A DNA stretch of 64,000 nucleotides, taken from contig NZ_JGVU02000022.1 in the NCBI RefSeq assembly GCF_000708755.2, positions 1 to 64,000 on the forward strand, given 5' to 3'. This DNA is from Metabacillus indicus LMG 22858. GTDB taxonomy: Bacteria > Bacillota > Bacilli > Bacillales > Bacillaceae. A model generated the notes under the pieces. The model was not told where the DNA came from. It did no database searches and saw only the letters and a program-made list of their open reading frames with translations. This document shows, one piece after another, positions 42,876-51,519 of this stretch. The translations under genes and the position numbers were made by a program. Position 1 is the first letter of the stretch. Each line of letters begins with the position of its first letter.

Positions 42876-45401
42876 GTGAAGAAACGTATCAGCATGCTAG
42901 CAGCAGCCTGTCTTCTGGCGTCAAGCTTCAGCATTCCGGCAGGAGCCGCCGGCAAAGAGGAAATCAAAGGAAGCCTCGTTATTGCCGGGGGATCTTTAGG
43001 AAGCAGCAACAAAGCGGTTTATGATGCTTTCATTAACCGTGCTGGAGGCGCCGGGAATGCTAAAATCGGGATCATACCTGCAGCGAGCGGGAAGTTGAAA
43101 TCATCAAATGAGTTTAAAGCAGACCTTGTGAAATACGGTGTTGATTCCGCAAATGTTGAAATCCTCCCAATTTCTGATCATGATTTCAGCGATACAGATT
43201 TTGACGAAAAGCAATGGGCGGAAAATGTGAATAAACAGGGAACCGTTAATCAAATAAAAGAGCTCGATGCCATCTGGTTTGTAGGCGGGGATCAGCTTAA
43301 AATCACGAGCACCCTTTTTAACGATGGAGGAAAGCGGACAAAAGCGCTGGATGCCATCTGGGATATTTATGAAAAAGGTGCAGTCATCGGAGGGACAAGC
43401 GCCGGCGCTGCCATCATGAGTGATGTGATGATTACAGGCGGCGACAGCCTTGGCGGCCTTAAAGGCGAGTTTACAACAAAGGATCAGTCTAACCCTGATA
43501 AAGAATATGCCCCTGTCTACATTGAAAAAGGACTTGGCTTTTTCCAGCACGGCATTGTGGACCAGCACTTCGATGAGCGTGCACGACTTGGACGTCTCGC
43601 TGCAGCTGCTGTGAAGTTTGAAACGAATAAGAAAACAAACTATTCATACGGAATTGACGAAGATACAGCCTTAATCGTAGACAACAAGACCAAAACAGCG
43701 GAGATTGCCGGCCGCGGCGGCGTGACGGTTGTGGATACTAGCAAGGCGAAGCATGCGAGCAAAAATCTTCACCCTGTAAACAATGTGGAGCTGAGCTTTT
43801 TGTCGCCTGGGGATAAGATCGATTTGAAAACGAAAGCTTTTACTTTCAGAAGCGACAAGCTGGACACAAGAGGCTACGAATATTATTCGTTCAAACCGCT
43901 TGATGCCACCGGCGTACTAACGTCATACGGAAGGCTGAAGCCGTACCTATCCTATTCGCTTGTTGATAATAGCTCAACAGACTCAGTAAAAAGCTACTTA
44001 TATGACAGCAAAGGAAAAGGATTCGCTTTAACCTTCAGCAAAACGGATGGAACAAACGGCTACTGGGGCTATCAGGACGGACAGAAAGATGACTATTCAA
44101 TTGTGAAGGTCAAAATGGATGTCTCACCGGTGAAGGTTTCATTCAAGAAGGATGACAAGGCGTTTAAAGACTATAAACCTTCTAACTTTACGGTTCCTAG
44201 CAAGCAGGACCGCGGTGACATTAAAGGAAATCTGGTCATTGCAGGCGGCGCTCTTGGATCAACAAACGAGTCGGTTTACAAATCGTTCATCGATCTTGCA
44301 AACGGGAAAACGGATGCCAAATTCGGAATTGTTCCGGCAGCGAGCGGATCACTAAGTTCAAGCAATACGTTTAAAAAGGATTTGATTCGATACGGAGTAA
44401 AAGAAGAAAACATTCAAATCCTGCCTGTGACTGTTACAAATTACAAGGATACTCCTCAGAATGATGCAGCTGAATGGGACGCGACGAAGAATTCAGATGA
44501 AGCAGTCTCCAGAATAAAAGAACTAGACGCCATCTGGTTCGTCGGGGGAGATCAAACGAAAATCACGAAAGCTCTTTTCAACACGGATCAGTCCGAATCA
44601 AAAGCGCTGTCGGCCATCTGGGACATCTACAAAGACGGTGCAGTTCTTGGAGGAACGAGTGCCGGGGCTGCGATTATGAGTGACGTTATGCTTGCAGGCG
44701 GAGGAAGTCTTGACACTCTTGCAAAAGGGTTCACTGACACCTATGACGGCATGCAGCAGCAGGAAGGCGGACCGGGCTATCTCGAGCGCGGACTCGGCTT
44801 CTTCCAATACGGCATCATTGACCAGCATTTCGACAACAAAGCCCGTCTCGGAAGACTGATTGCAACAGCTTATGAAAAAGGAGACCGCAATCAGCTTTCT
44901 TACGGAATTGATGAAGATACAGCCATGGTTGTCCGCAATGCCGAGAAGAAAATAGAAGTAATCGGCCGTGCAGGGGTTACAGTCGTTGATCTGTCAGAAG
45001 TTCAGACAAACCCGGCGGCTCAAAGCCAATATAAAAATATCCAGCTGTCCTCACTAGCAGAAGGCGACTCTGTCGACCTTAAAACGAAGGAATTCAGCAT
45101 CAGCGAACACAAAGTCAGCACAACAGGATACGAATACGGAGATTACCAGGCTGCGCCGCACTCAGGCGTACTGACTCCGCACGGAACACTCAGCAAATTC
45201 ATTTCCTACAACCTTGTTGACAACTTCGGAGAAAAAGAAGTAAAAAGCTATGCCTTCAACCAGGGAAAAGGCGTTGAGCTCACATTCAGAAAAACAGAAA
45301 AAACCCACGGATTCTGGGGCTACAAAGACGGCGGCAAAGATGATTATTCATTCGTAAATGCCGTCCTTGATATCCAGCCTGTTTCTGTAAAAGTAAAATA
45401 A
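42876..45401 (+). CDS. Secreted tandem-domain cyanophycinase
   Basis: 841 aa: a Sec signal peptide (MKKRISMLAAACLLASSFSI..AGAAG), then two S51-type cyanophycinase domains of ~420 residues. Each has the serine nucleophile in GGTSAGAAIMSDVM (Ser175, Ser595), the preceding DAIWFVGGDQ and the GxxDQHFDxxARLGRL histidine motif, so both active sites look intact. Cyanophycinase cleaves multi-L-arginyl-poly-L-aspartate to beta-Asp-Arg dipeptides. Export makes this an extracellular enzyme like the CphE proteins of cyanophycin-degrading bacteria. I see no LPXTG or other anchor. The start is GTG at 42876 behind AGAGGGGG. It is the last gene of the operon. Confidence 0.92.
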   Translation: MKKRISMLAAACLLASSFSIPAGAAGKEEIKGSLVIAGGSLGSSNKAVYDAFINRAGGAGNAKIGIIPAASGKLKSSNEFKADLVKYGVDSANVEILPISDHDFSDTDFDEKQWAENVNKQGTVNQIKELDAIWFVGGDQLKITSTLFNDGGKRTKALDAIWDIYEKGAVIGGTSAGAAIMSDVMITGGDSLGGLKGEFTTKDQSNPDKEYAPVYIEKGLGFFQHGIVDQHFDERARLGRLAAAAVKFETNKKTNYSYGIDEDTALIVDNKTKTAEIAGRGGVTVVDTSKAKHASKNLHPVNNVELSFLSPGDKIDLKTKAFTFRSDKLDTRGYEYYSFKPLDATGVLTSYGRLKPYLSYSLVDNSSTDSVKSYLYDSKGKGFALTFSKTDGTNGYWGYQDGQKDDYSIVKVKMDVSPVKVSFKKDDKAFKDYKPSNFTVPSKQDRGDIKGNLVIAGGALGSTNESVYKSFIDLANGKTDAKFGIVPAASGSLSSSNTFKKDLIRYGVKEENIQILPVTVTNYKDTPQNDAAEWDATKNSDEAVSRIKELDAIWFVGGDQTKITKALFNTDQSESKALSAIWDIYKDGAVLGGTSAGAAIMSDVMLAGGGSLDTLAKGFTDTYDGMQQQEGGPGYLERGLGFFQYGIIDQHFDNKARLGRLIATAYEKGDRNQLSYGIDEDTAMVVRNAEKKIEVIGRAGVTVVDLSEVQTNPAAQSQYKNIQLSSLAEGDSVDLKTKEFSISEHKVSTTGYEYGDYQAAPHSGVLTPHGTLSKFISYNLVDNFGEKEVKSYAFNQGKGVELTFRKTEKTHGFWGYKDGGKDDYSFVNAVLDIQPVSVKVK

Positions 45402-45409
45402 CCTTTCAG

Positions 45410-45436
45410 ACCAAGCCGCTTTTGGCTTGGTTTTTT
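45410..45436 (+). terminator. Terminator of the cyanophycin operon
   Basis: CCAAGCC-GCTTTT-GGCTTGG followed by T6. Confidence 0.92.
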
Positions 45437-45463
45437 GATGCTTAAAACAAGCATACATACCCA

Positions 45464-45602
45464 AAACTCCAGTGGACTGAAGCGGAAGGAACTTGACTCC
45501 TGCGGGATGAAGAGGGCACGGGAGACCCCGCAGGCTGGCCGAGGAGGCTCCCGGCCCTCCCCGCGGAAAGCAAGTACCTGGAGTGCAAGGGAACGGGTAC
45601 GA
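45464..45602 (+). repeat. Intergenic repeat A, copy 2 (uninterrupted)
   Basis: About 139 bp, with CTCCAG near the left end and CTGGAG near the right. The GACTCCTGCGGG / CCCCGCAGG and GGGAGACCCCGC blocks can fold extensively. It matches the outer parts of 30-287. It lies in the 401-bp gap before the DJ-1-family gene; the rest (45603-45802) is AT-rich and shows no gene. Confidence 0.75.
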
Positions 45603-45802
45603 TTTTGGATTTATATTCAGCACAAAAACAGCCTGCAGAGGTTCATAGGGTTAATCTTGTACCTGGAACGAAAAGGAACGGATTTTACCAATAAAAATAT
45701 TTATACATAAACAAAAAATATCTAATTTGTATTATAGATAACATCGAGCTAAACTAGGAATTGTTAAACAAACAAACCAACACACTCAGGAGGTAACACA
45801 TT

Positions 45803-46468
45803 ATGAGTAAACATATACTAATGGTCGTGACAACGGCTGACAAAATGAACGAGGATCACGCAACAGGACTTTGGCTCTCTGAATTCGGAGAAGCTTACGT
45901 TGAATTTAAAAAAGCCGGCTTTGACATCACAGTGGCAAGTCCCCTTGGCGGAAAAGCCCCGGTTGATGCACGCAGCTTAGAAGGCGGCGAAACTCCGCAG
46001 GAAATTCTTGACACAGCTCAATACCTTGAAAATACAGTAAAGCTTGAAGACGTGAAAGATGTATCTGCTTTTGATGCAATTTTCCTTCCAGGCGGACACG
46101 GAACCATGTTTGATCTTCCGGATAACGTGAAGCTCCAGGAACTGATCCGTGACCTGTACGAAGCAGAAAAAATTGTAGCTGCTGTATGCCACGGTCCAGC
46201 AGGTCTTGTAGGCGTGAAGCTTTCAGACGGCACACCGCTTATTGCAGGCAAAGCCGTTACTGCTTTTACAGATGAAGAAGAAAGAGCAACAACACTAGAC
46301 CGCTTCATGCCGTTCCTTCTTGAAACACGCATGCGCGAGCTTGGAGCAAAATTTGTTGCAGCAGAGAACTGGACAGACCATCTTCAGGCTGACGGCCGAC
46401 TAATTACGGGACAAAACCCGCAGTCTACAATCAGCGTAGCTAAAGAAGTCGTAAAACAATTAAGCTAA
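45803..46468 (+). CDS. DJ-1/PfpI-family protein (Hsp31-like)
   Basis: 221 aa. The nucleophile elbow is AAVCHGPAGLVG with Cys129 and His130; the partner acid is Glu27 in GLWLSEFGEAY. The size and the GLWLSE element suit the Hsp31/glyoxalase III-like branch, which turns methylglyoxal into lactate or repairs glycated groups, rather than the PfpI proteases. CAGGAGG precedes the ATG. It lies ahead of an MDR oxidoreductase and a monooxygenase, suggesting a reactive-carbonyl or quinone defence group. A hairpin separates it from them. Confidence 0.85.
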   Translation: MSKHILMVVTTADKMNEDHATGLWLSEFGEAYVEFKKAGFDITVASPLGGKAPVDARSLEGGETPQEILDTAQYLENTVKLEDVKDVSAFDAIFLPGGHGTMFDLPDNVKLQELIRDLYEAEKIVAAVCHGPAGLVGVKLSDGTPLIAGKAVTAFTDEEERATTLDRFMPFLLETRMRELGAKFVAAENWTDHLQADGRLITGQNPQSTISVAKEVVKQLS

Positions 46469-46480
46469 CTCACGGCGGAA

Positions 46481-46514
46481 GCCTGTAAACTGCGGTTTAC
46501 AGGTCTTCTTCTTT
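46481..46514 (+). terminator. Terminator of the DJ-1-family gene
   Basis: CCTGTAAAC-TGCG-GTTTACAGG, a perfect 9-bp stem followed by a pyrimidine-rich T tract. Confidence 0.8.
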
Positions 46515-46606
46515 TATGTGCGGTTTTTTTTGCCGCAAAAAGAAAAGAACTTTTTTAAAACACAGGAAAGACTATTTGATGAAAGAACATATAAGGAGTG
46601 TCAGAA

Positions 46607-47590
46607 ATGATGAAAGCATTACTGCTTAACGGCAAAAATGAATGGAAGAACATGAAGATTGAAGAAACAGAAAAACCGGCACCTCAAAAAGGTGAGGTTG
46701 TAGTCGAAATCCATGCAGCGGGGCTGAATCCGGTTGACTATAAAACAGGAACGAACGGCAACCCGAACTGGTCATTCCCTCACATTCTTGGCCTTGATGC
46801 AGCCGGAACAATCCATGAAGTCGGCGAAGGCGTCACTGAATGGAAAAAGGGAGACCGTGTTGTGTACCACGGAGATTTTAACAAAAAAGGGGCTTATGCA
46901 GAGTATGGCGTGACAACGGCTCATACGATTTCACGCATACCGGACAGCATCACGTTTGAAGAAGCGGCTGCTCTTCCAACTGCAGGATACACGGCGTATC
47001 AGGCGCTGTTCCGCAAGCTTCCGATGAATGCCATTGAGACCATCTTGATTCACGGAGGAGCAGGCGGAGTCGGCGGCTTTGGCATTCAGCTTGCAAAAGC
47101 GGCGGGCAAAACAGTCATTACAACAGCATCAGAACGCAACCATGACTATGTTCTTTCACTCGGAGCAGATCATGTCATTGATTACACAAAAGAAGATGTA
47201 AAAGCGAAGGTAATGGAACTGACAGACGGACGGGGAGTGGACGCTGTCCTCGATACAGTCGGAAGAGACAATGCAACAGCATCACTTGATTTGATTGCCT
47301 ACAACGGGCACATTGCCCACATTGCCGGAGCACCGGATTACTCCCGTGTGAAACCATTTACAAAGGTCATCTCCTTCCATGAAATTGCTTTGAATGCGAT
47401 TCATCATCACAATGATGTAATCTCAGAGCGCGATCTTGCAAAAATGGGCGATGAGCTACTGAAAATGGTCGAAGAGAAAAAAGTTTCACCGCTGCTTGAG
47501 AGAGTTATTACACTCGAAGAAGTGCCGCAAACGCTAGAGGAGCTTTCAAATCGTCATGTAAAAGGAAAAATCGTTGCAAAAATAAAATAA
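46607..47590 (+). CDS. MDR-family NADPH:quinone/enone oxidoreductase
   Basis: 327 aa from the ATG at 46607, with AAGGAG eight bases upstream; the GTG at 46598 lies on the site itself. It has the MDR fold with GLNPVDYKTG, the NADP motif LIHGGAGGVGGFGIQLAK and no catalytic zinc cysteines, as in quinone oxidoreductases and enone reductases of the zeta-crystallin branch. It reduces quinones or alpha,beta-unsaturated carbonyls with NADPH. A quinol-monooxygenase-like gene follows 20 bp later. Confidence 0.85.
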   Translation: MMKALLLNGKNEWKNMKIEETEKPAPQKGEVVVEIHAAGLNPVDYKTGTNGNPNWSFPHILGLDAAGTIHEVGEGVTEWKKGDRVVYHGDFNKKGAYAEYGVTTAHTISRIPDSITFEEAAALPTAGYTAYQALFRKLPMNAIETILIHGGAGGVGGFGIQLAKAAGKTVITTASERNHDYVLSLGADHVIDYTKEDVKAKVMELTDGRGVDAVLDTVGRDNATASLDLIAYNGHIAHIAGAPDYSRVKPFTKVISFHEIALNAIHHHNDVISERDLAKMGDELLKMVEEKKVSPLLERVITLEEVPQTLEELSNRHVKGKIVAKIK

Positions 47591-47610
47591 CATAAAGGGG
47601 CAATCCATTC

Positions 47611-47901
47611 ATGCAGCCAATTACAATCACAGCGATATTAACAGCTAAACAAGGCAGAGAAGCGGAACTCAGAGCAGAGCTTCAAAACTTGCTTGCCCCC
47701 TCTCGTGCTGAGGAAGGATGCATGGAATACTCGCTGCACGAATCTGCAGAAGATGAACGTGTATTCGTCTTTTACGAAACGTGGAAGGATGCGGAGGCCC
47801 TGCAGCAGCACATTGATTCGGCACATTATCAGGCCTACAGAAAAAATACGGCAGATTTAATGGAAAGCCGGCAAGTGCTTAAACTGAGAAAACTGTCATA
47901 A
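47611..47901 (+). CDS. Antibiotic biosynthesis monooxygenase (ABM/YgiN-like) domain protein
   Basis: 96 aa single ABM domain: TITAILTAKQGREAELRAEL, RAEEGCMEYSLHESAEDE and FVFYETWKDAEALQQHIDS. Small proteins of this family dimerise into a ferredoxin-like barrel; YgiN acts on quinols. Co-transcribed with the quinone-reductase-like gene, it probably works on the same redox partners. The operon ends at the terminator that follows. Confidence 0.87.
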   Translation: MQPITITAILTAKQGREAELRAELQNLLAPSRAEEGCMEYSLHESAEDERVFVFYETWKDAEALQQHIDSAHYQAYRKNTADLMESRQVLKLRKLS

Positions 47902-47912
47902 AACGGCATCCA

Positions 47913-47947
47913 GACACCGACCGCTTAGTCCGTCGGTGTCCTTTTTT
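47913..47947 (+). terminator. Terminator of the MDR-ABM operon
   Basis: GACACCGAC pairs with GTCGGTGTC and is followed by CT6. Confidence 0.9.
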
Positions 47948-48020
47948 ATATAATAAAAGAATACTTCATAGCGATAACGATAAAAATTTTTATAACAGAA
48001 TTAAAGGGAGAGAGCTTGAA

Positions 48021-48878
48021 ATGATTGATTTTGAATGGTACCGGAGCTTTATCAGCATCTACCAGCACAGGTCTGTCTCCGGAGCTGCAAAAGCACGCAT
48101 TCTTACTCAGCCCGCGATGAGCCAGCACTTGGCAGCACTTGAGGCTGAAGTCGGGGAACCGCTGTTCACGCGTGCTCCGCGGAAAATGATCCCGACAGAA
48201 AAGGGGAAGGAACTATACACAAAGCTTGTGCCGCTGATTGAGAACCTTGAAAAAATGACGCTGTCGATCCGGTATGCCTCAGCATCTGCATCTTCAGCAC
48301 CGCTGATTCGAATAGGTTCGCCGGCAGAATACTTCACAAAAACGGCTTTAGGAAAGCTGACTGTTATGGACATACGGATGTCAGTTCACTTTGATGTGGC
48401 TCCGGTTCTCCTGGATGCTCTGCAAAAAGATGAGACGGACCTCATTTTAACGACTCAGAAGGTTCAGGTAGCGGGTATTGACTATGAAAAATTAGAGGAC
48501 GAGCACTTTGTCCTTGTTGCCCCTGCGGGTTATCCAGAAGCGGAGGAAACAGAAGACTGGATGAAGAGTCAGAAATGGTTGAGCTATGGTCTTGAACTCC
48601 CGATTATCAGAAGATTTTTCAGGGTCCACTTCGGAAAACGTCCGGAAATTCAACCCCACTGCATTTTTCCTGATTTAAGAACCATTCTTGAAGCGGTTGA
48701 AATGGGGATGGGCATCAGTGTCCTGCCTGAATATTTGATAAAGGACTCTCTCCATGCCGGAAAAATAAAGATCCTGTTTCCGGAACGCAAAGTCGAGAAT
48801 ACTATTTTTGCCGCTTATAAAGTTGAGAATAAAGACAACCCTTATCTCGGCGAGGTACTGAAGGTGCTGAAAAAGTAA
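48021..48878 (+). CDS. LysR-family transcriptional regulator
   Basis: 285 aa. The N-terminal helix-turn-helix is HRSVSGAAKARILTQPAMSQ with the usual LysR pattern. The effector domain follows (LIRIGSPAEYFTKTALGKL, MGMGISVLPEYL). AAAGGGAGAG precedes the ATG. Most LysR proteins are divergent from their targets; here both neighbours are on the same strand, so the target is unclear. The preceding stress operon is one candidate. It is monocistronic. Confidence 0.9.
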   Translation: MIDFEWYRSFISIYQHRSVSGAAKARILTQPAMSQHLAALEAEVGEPLFTRAPRKMIPTEKGKELYTKLVPLIENLEKMTLSIRYASASASSAPLIRIGSPAEYFTKTALGKLTVMDIRMSVHFDVAPVLLDALQKDETDLILTTQKVQVAGIDYEKLEDEHFVLVAPAGYPEAEETEDWMKSQKWLSYGLELPIIRRFFRVHFGKRPEIQPHCIFPDLRTILEAVEMGMGISVLPEYLIKDSLHAGKIKILFPERKVENTIFAAYKVENKDNPYLGEVLKVLKK

Positions 48879-48956
48879 ACAATTCTGAACTTTTTCAGGC
48901 TGTTGTTAGAAGTGCCATTATGAGTTATACTTTTACGTATTATTCAAAATTTTTTA

Positions 48957-49029
48957 TTCTTGTATAATTTCAGGTAAGAGGGTCTGAACGTTTCTACCTG
49001 GCAGCCGATAAAATGCCAGACTACAAGAA
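48957..49029 (+). ncRNA. Purine riboswitch aptamer, guanine class
   Basis: 73-nt three-way junction. P1 is TTCTTGTA/TACAAGAA (48957-48964, 49022-49029) and J1/2 is TATAAT. P2 is capped by a loop ending in GG, and the diagnostic J2/3 is GTTTCTACC. P3 is TGGCA/TGCCA with a CCG-containing loop able to kiss the L2 GG, and J3/1 is GACTA. The C in GACTA at the position that pairs with the ligand indicates guanine (or a close analogue) rather than adenine. L2 and L3 are slightly longer than in xpt. It lies upstream of a PTS_EIIC_2-family gene. Confidence 0.88.
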
Positions 49030-49188
49030 AGTGTGTACAGCAAAAAATGAGTTTATACGGATGCTGCAGTCTGAAGTCTTTCAGATTGACCGTGTCTTTT
49101 CCATGCTCTTATTTTGCCATGCTTTCTGTCTAGCGGCTGATGGTGTGGGAAAATAGGGGCTTTTTATTTGATTTTATGCAGAATACGT

Positions 49189-49211
49189 AAAAGAGCAATT
49201 ACGCTCTTTTT
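49189..49211 (+). terminator. Riboswitch expression-platform terminator
   Basis: AAAAGAGC-AATTAC-GCTCTTTTT sits just before the GGAGGAG ribosome binding site. TGCTCTT at 49104-49110 can pair with AAGAGCA at 49191-49197 and would act as an antiterminator. How aptamer folding is relayed over ~160 nt is not obvious. Confidence 0.65.
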
Positions 49212-49231
49212 CAGCCGGAGGAGAGAGACAG

Positions 49232-50266
49232 ATGGATTTAGTAAAAGGAACAGTGCTCTTATTAGTCGTACTAGGTTTATTTTCATTATTCAGCTATAAA
49301 GCTCCAAAGGGCATGAAAGCGATGGGAGCTCTCGCGAACGCTGCTGTGGCGGCCTTTCTGGTTGAAGCCTTTCAGCGATTTGTAGGGGGAGATCTCCTGA
49401 AAATTGAATTTCTCGGAGAAGTGGGAGATGCTGCAGGCAGTATGGGAGGAGTTGCAGCTGCAGCTCTTGTCGCACTTGCGCTTGGGGTGTCGCCTGTTTA
49501 TGCCCTGATGCTTGGCGTATCCTGTGCGGGACTCGGTTTACTGCCGGGCTTTTTTGCAGGCTATGTTGTGGCGTTCCTGGTGAAATGGATTGAGAAAAAA
49601 ACCCCTGCCGGATTGGATTTGCTCGTTACGATCATTGTGGCGGCGCCGCTTGTCCGCTTCATCGGAAATGGTCTGACGCCGGTCGTTGATGCGACGCTTC
49701 TGAACATTGGCGGCATTATTACCGAAACGGCCAACAGCAATCCTGTTCTGATGGGAATTATCCTTGGTGGAGTCATCACGGTGGTAGCCACTGCACCGCT
49801 TAGCTCCATGGCTCTTACTGCGATGCTTGGATTAACAGGCCTGCCAATGGCCATAGGGGCACTTGCCGTATTTGGATCGTCCTTTATGAACTATGTCCTC
49901 TTCAGCCGACTGAAATTTGGCGACAGACGGACGACGATTGCCGTTGCTATTGAGCCTCTGACGCAGGCGGACATTATTACCGCGAATCCTGTGCCTGTTT
50001 ACGTCACGAACTTCTTCGGCGGGGCAGCTGCAGGGGTTGTTGTTTCCTTGTTCGGACTTGTCAATGATGCCACAGGAACAGCAACACCGATTGCAGGTCT
50101 TGCGGTCATGTACGGCTTCAATGATCCAATGACCGTTACAATCGCAGCAGCCCTATGCGCCATTGCAGGCGGAATCGCAGGACTGCTAGGTTCCATCGTG
50201 TTTAGAAATTTCAAGATTAAAACTGTTTCAGAGATTAGAAAAAGCAGTGTGAAAGAGGCTGCATGA
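49232..50266 (+). CDS. PTS_EIIC_2-family membrane protein under a purine riboswitch
   Basis: 344 aa, very hydrophobic, 9-10 membrane segments, of the PTS_EIIC_2 type annotated as a PTS IIC subunit. Typical segments are LALGVSPVYALMLGVSCAGL, FIGNGLTPVVDATLLNIGGI and TAMLGLTGLPMAIGALAVFG. It has no IIA or IIB domain, and no such gene adjoins it, so sugar phosphotransfer is doubtful. Control by a guanine-class riboswitch suggests transport of a purine or nucleoside; that is an inference from the leader. GGAGGAG precedes the ATG, and it is monocistronic. Confidence 0.8.
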   Translation: MDLVKGTVLLLVVLGLFSLFSYKAPKGMKAMGALANAAVAAFLVEAFQRFVGGDLLKIEFLGEVGDAAGSMGGVAAAALVALALGVSPVYALMLGVSCAGLGLLPGFFAGYVVAFLVKWIEKKTPAGLDLLVTIIVAAPLVRFIGNGLTPVVDATLLNIGGIITETANSNPVLMGIILGGVITVVATAPLSSMALTAMLGLTGLPMAIGALAVFGSSFMNYVLFSRLKFGDRRTTIAVAIEPLTQADIITANPVPVYVTNFFGGAAAGVVVSLFGLVNDATGTATPIAGLAVMYGFNDPMTVTIAAALCAIAGGIAGLLGSIVFRNFKIKTVSEIRKSSVKEAA

Positions 50267-50294
50267 GAACAATAGTTTAACTCTTCAACAAACT

Positions 50295-50337
50295 AAAAAC
50301 AGGGACTCCAGCTGGAAGTGGAGTTCCTGTTTTTTTA
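50295..50337. terminator. Bidirectional terminator
   Basis: AACAGG-ACTCCA and TGGAGT-CCTGTT form a stem with one mismatch pair and T-runs on both strands, between the membrane protein gene and the convergent beta-lactamase. Confidence 0.88.
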
Positions 50338-50341
50338 TAAT

Positions 50342-51268
50342 CTATTTATTTTTGTCTTTAAGCGCTTTAATTGCTTTTTCTGTTGCTTCAGCAATAAGCT
50401 TGTCGTTATATTCAGCATCTTTTTTATCACGGCTTGAAAGGACAGCAAGCACAATAGGATCTCCTTTTGATGGCCAAATGATGGCAATGTCATTCCGCGT
50501 ACCGTATGATGCTGCTCCAGTTTTATCAGCTACTTCCCATCCTTCCGGCACTCCAGCCCGAATTAACGCATCTCCAGTAGTATTCCTCTTCATCCAATCT
50601 ATTAAAAGTTCACGTTTCTCGGGTGGAAGTGCATCTCCCAATATAAAAGCCTGAAGACTTGCAGCAAGTGCTCTCGGGGTACTCGTATCATGAGTTTCAC
50701 CAGGATTGACTTCATTCAAATCTGGCTCAAAACGCTCAGGGCTTGTCGTGTTATCTCCAATATCCTCCAGTGCTTTCTTAAATCCTGCCGGCCCGTCCAA
50801 TTGTTTAAGGATAAGGTTCCCTGCAGTATTGTCACTGTATCGAAGAGAAGCATCAGCAAGCTCCTTAAGAGTCATCCCCGTATCAATATACTTTTCTGTA
50901 ATCGGATTATAATTAACTAGATCCTCGCTTGTATAAGCAATTCTTTGATTAAGATCTTCTAAAGATTTCTGTTGTAAAAGGACTCCTACAGCCAGAGCCT
51001 TATGAGTAGATGCATAAGCAAAACGCTCATCTGGATGATAGCTTACTGTTTGGTTTGTGCCAGTATCCAACGCAAAGACACCAAGTTTGGCATCATATCT
51101 TTCTTCAAGCTCAGCAAAATCATGATGATGGGCATTTTCTTTTTCCTTGGTTTTAGTTAAACTGGTATGAATATCGTTGTTTGAACAACCTGCAAGAGCT
51201 GCACATGAAAGAAATAGTACAGGGACAATTTTTCTAAATGTGAAAGTACTAAAGCTCAATGATTTCAT
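50342..51268 (-). CDS. blaP: Class A beta-lactamase, lipoprotein
   Basis: 308 aa. A signal peptide ends in a lipobox LAGC (Cys28). Active-site motifs are Ser87-T-H-Lys90, SDN at 145-147, Glu181 in RFEPDLNE and KTG at 249-251; all are intact. The enzyme hydrolyses penicillins and some cephalosporins outside the membrane and resembles the BlaP/Bla1 penicillinases of Bacillus. It diverges from blaR1-blaI, with three BlaI-type dyads between, so it should be inducible by beta-lactams. Confidence 0.95.
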   Translation of the reverse strand: MKSLSFSTFTFRKIVPVLFLSCAALAGCSNNDIHTSLTKTKEKENAHHHDFAELEERYDAKLGVFALDTGTNQTVSYHPDERFAYASTHKALAVGVLLQQKSLEDLNQRIAYTSEDLVNYNPITEKYIDTGMTLKELADASLRYSDNTAGNLILKQLDGPAGFKKALEDIGDNTTSPERFEPDLNEVNPGETHDTSTPRALAASLQAFILGDALPPEKRELLIDWMKRNTTGDALIRAGVPEGWEVADKTGAASYGTRNDIAIIWPSKGDPIVLAVLSSRDKKDAEYNDKLIAEATEKAIKALKDKNK

Positions 51269-51373
51269 TAAAATTCAACCTCTTTCTGAAAAATATTTGT
51301 TATGTATCTTCTCTGATAGCAACCGCACCTTTAGTTCTTGATGTAGAATGAAGACCATCTAAGACTATTAAAA

Positions 51374-51425
51374 GATTACATTTGTAGTCCGACTACATCT
51401 GTAGTAAAGTATTACATATGTAATC
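51374..51425. promoter_or_regulatory. Three BlaI-type operators
   Basis: Three dyads of the TACA-N2-3-TGTA type follow each other: GATTACATTTGTAGTC (51374-51389), GACTACATCTGTAGTA (51391-51406) and TATTACATATGTAATC (51410-51425). They lie between the divergent blaP and blaR1 promoters and match the BlaI/MecI operator pattern. Confidence 0.88.
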
Positions 51426-51519
51426 AAGCTAAGTCAATCCTTAATTTTTTTATCATCAAGCCACTATGAGTATGCTATATTCCTGTATTTTAAAAATTTT
51501 ATAGTCAAGAGAGGTGGTT

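Noticed and set aside
49047-49133. 28-codon open frame in the riboswitch leader
   Set aside because: No ribosome binding site and no recognisable peptide; it lies in the expression platform.
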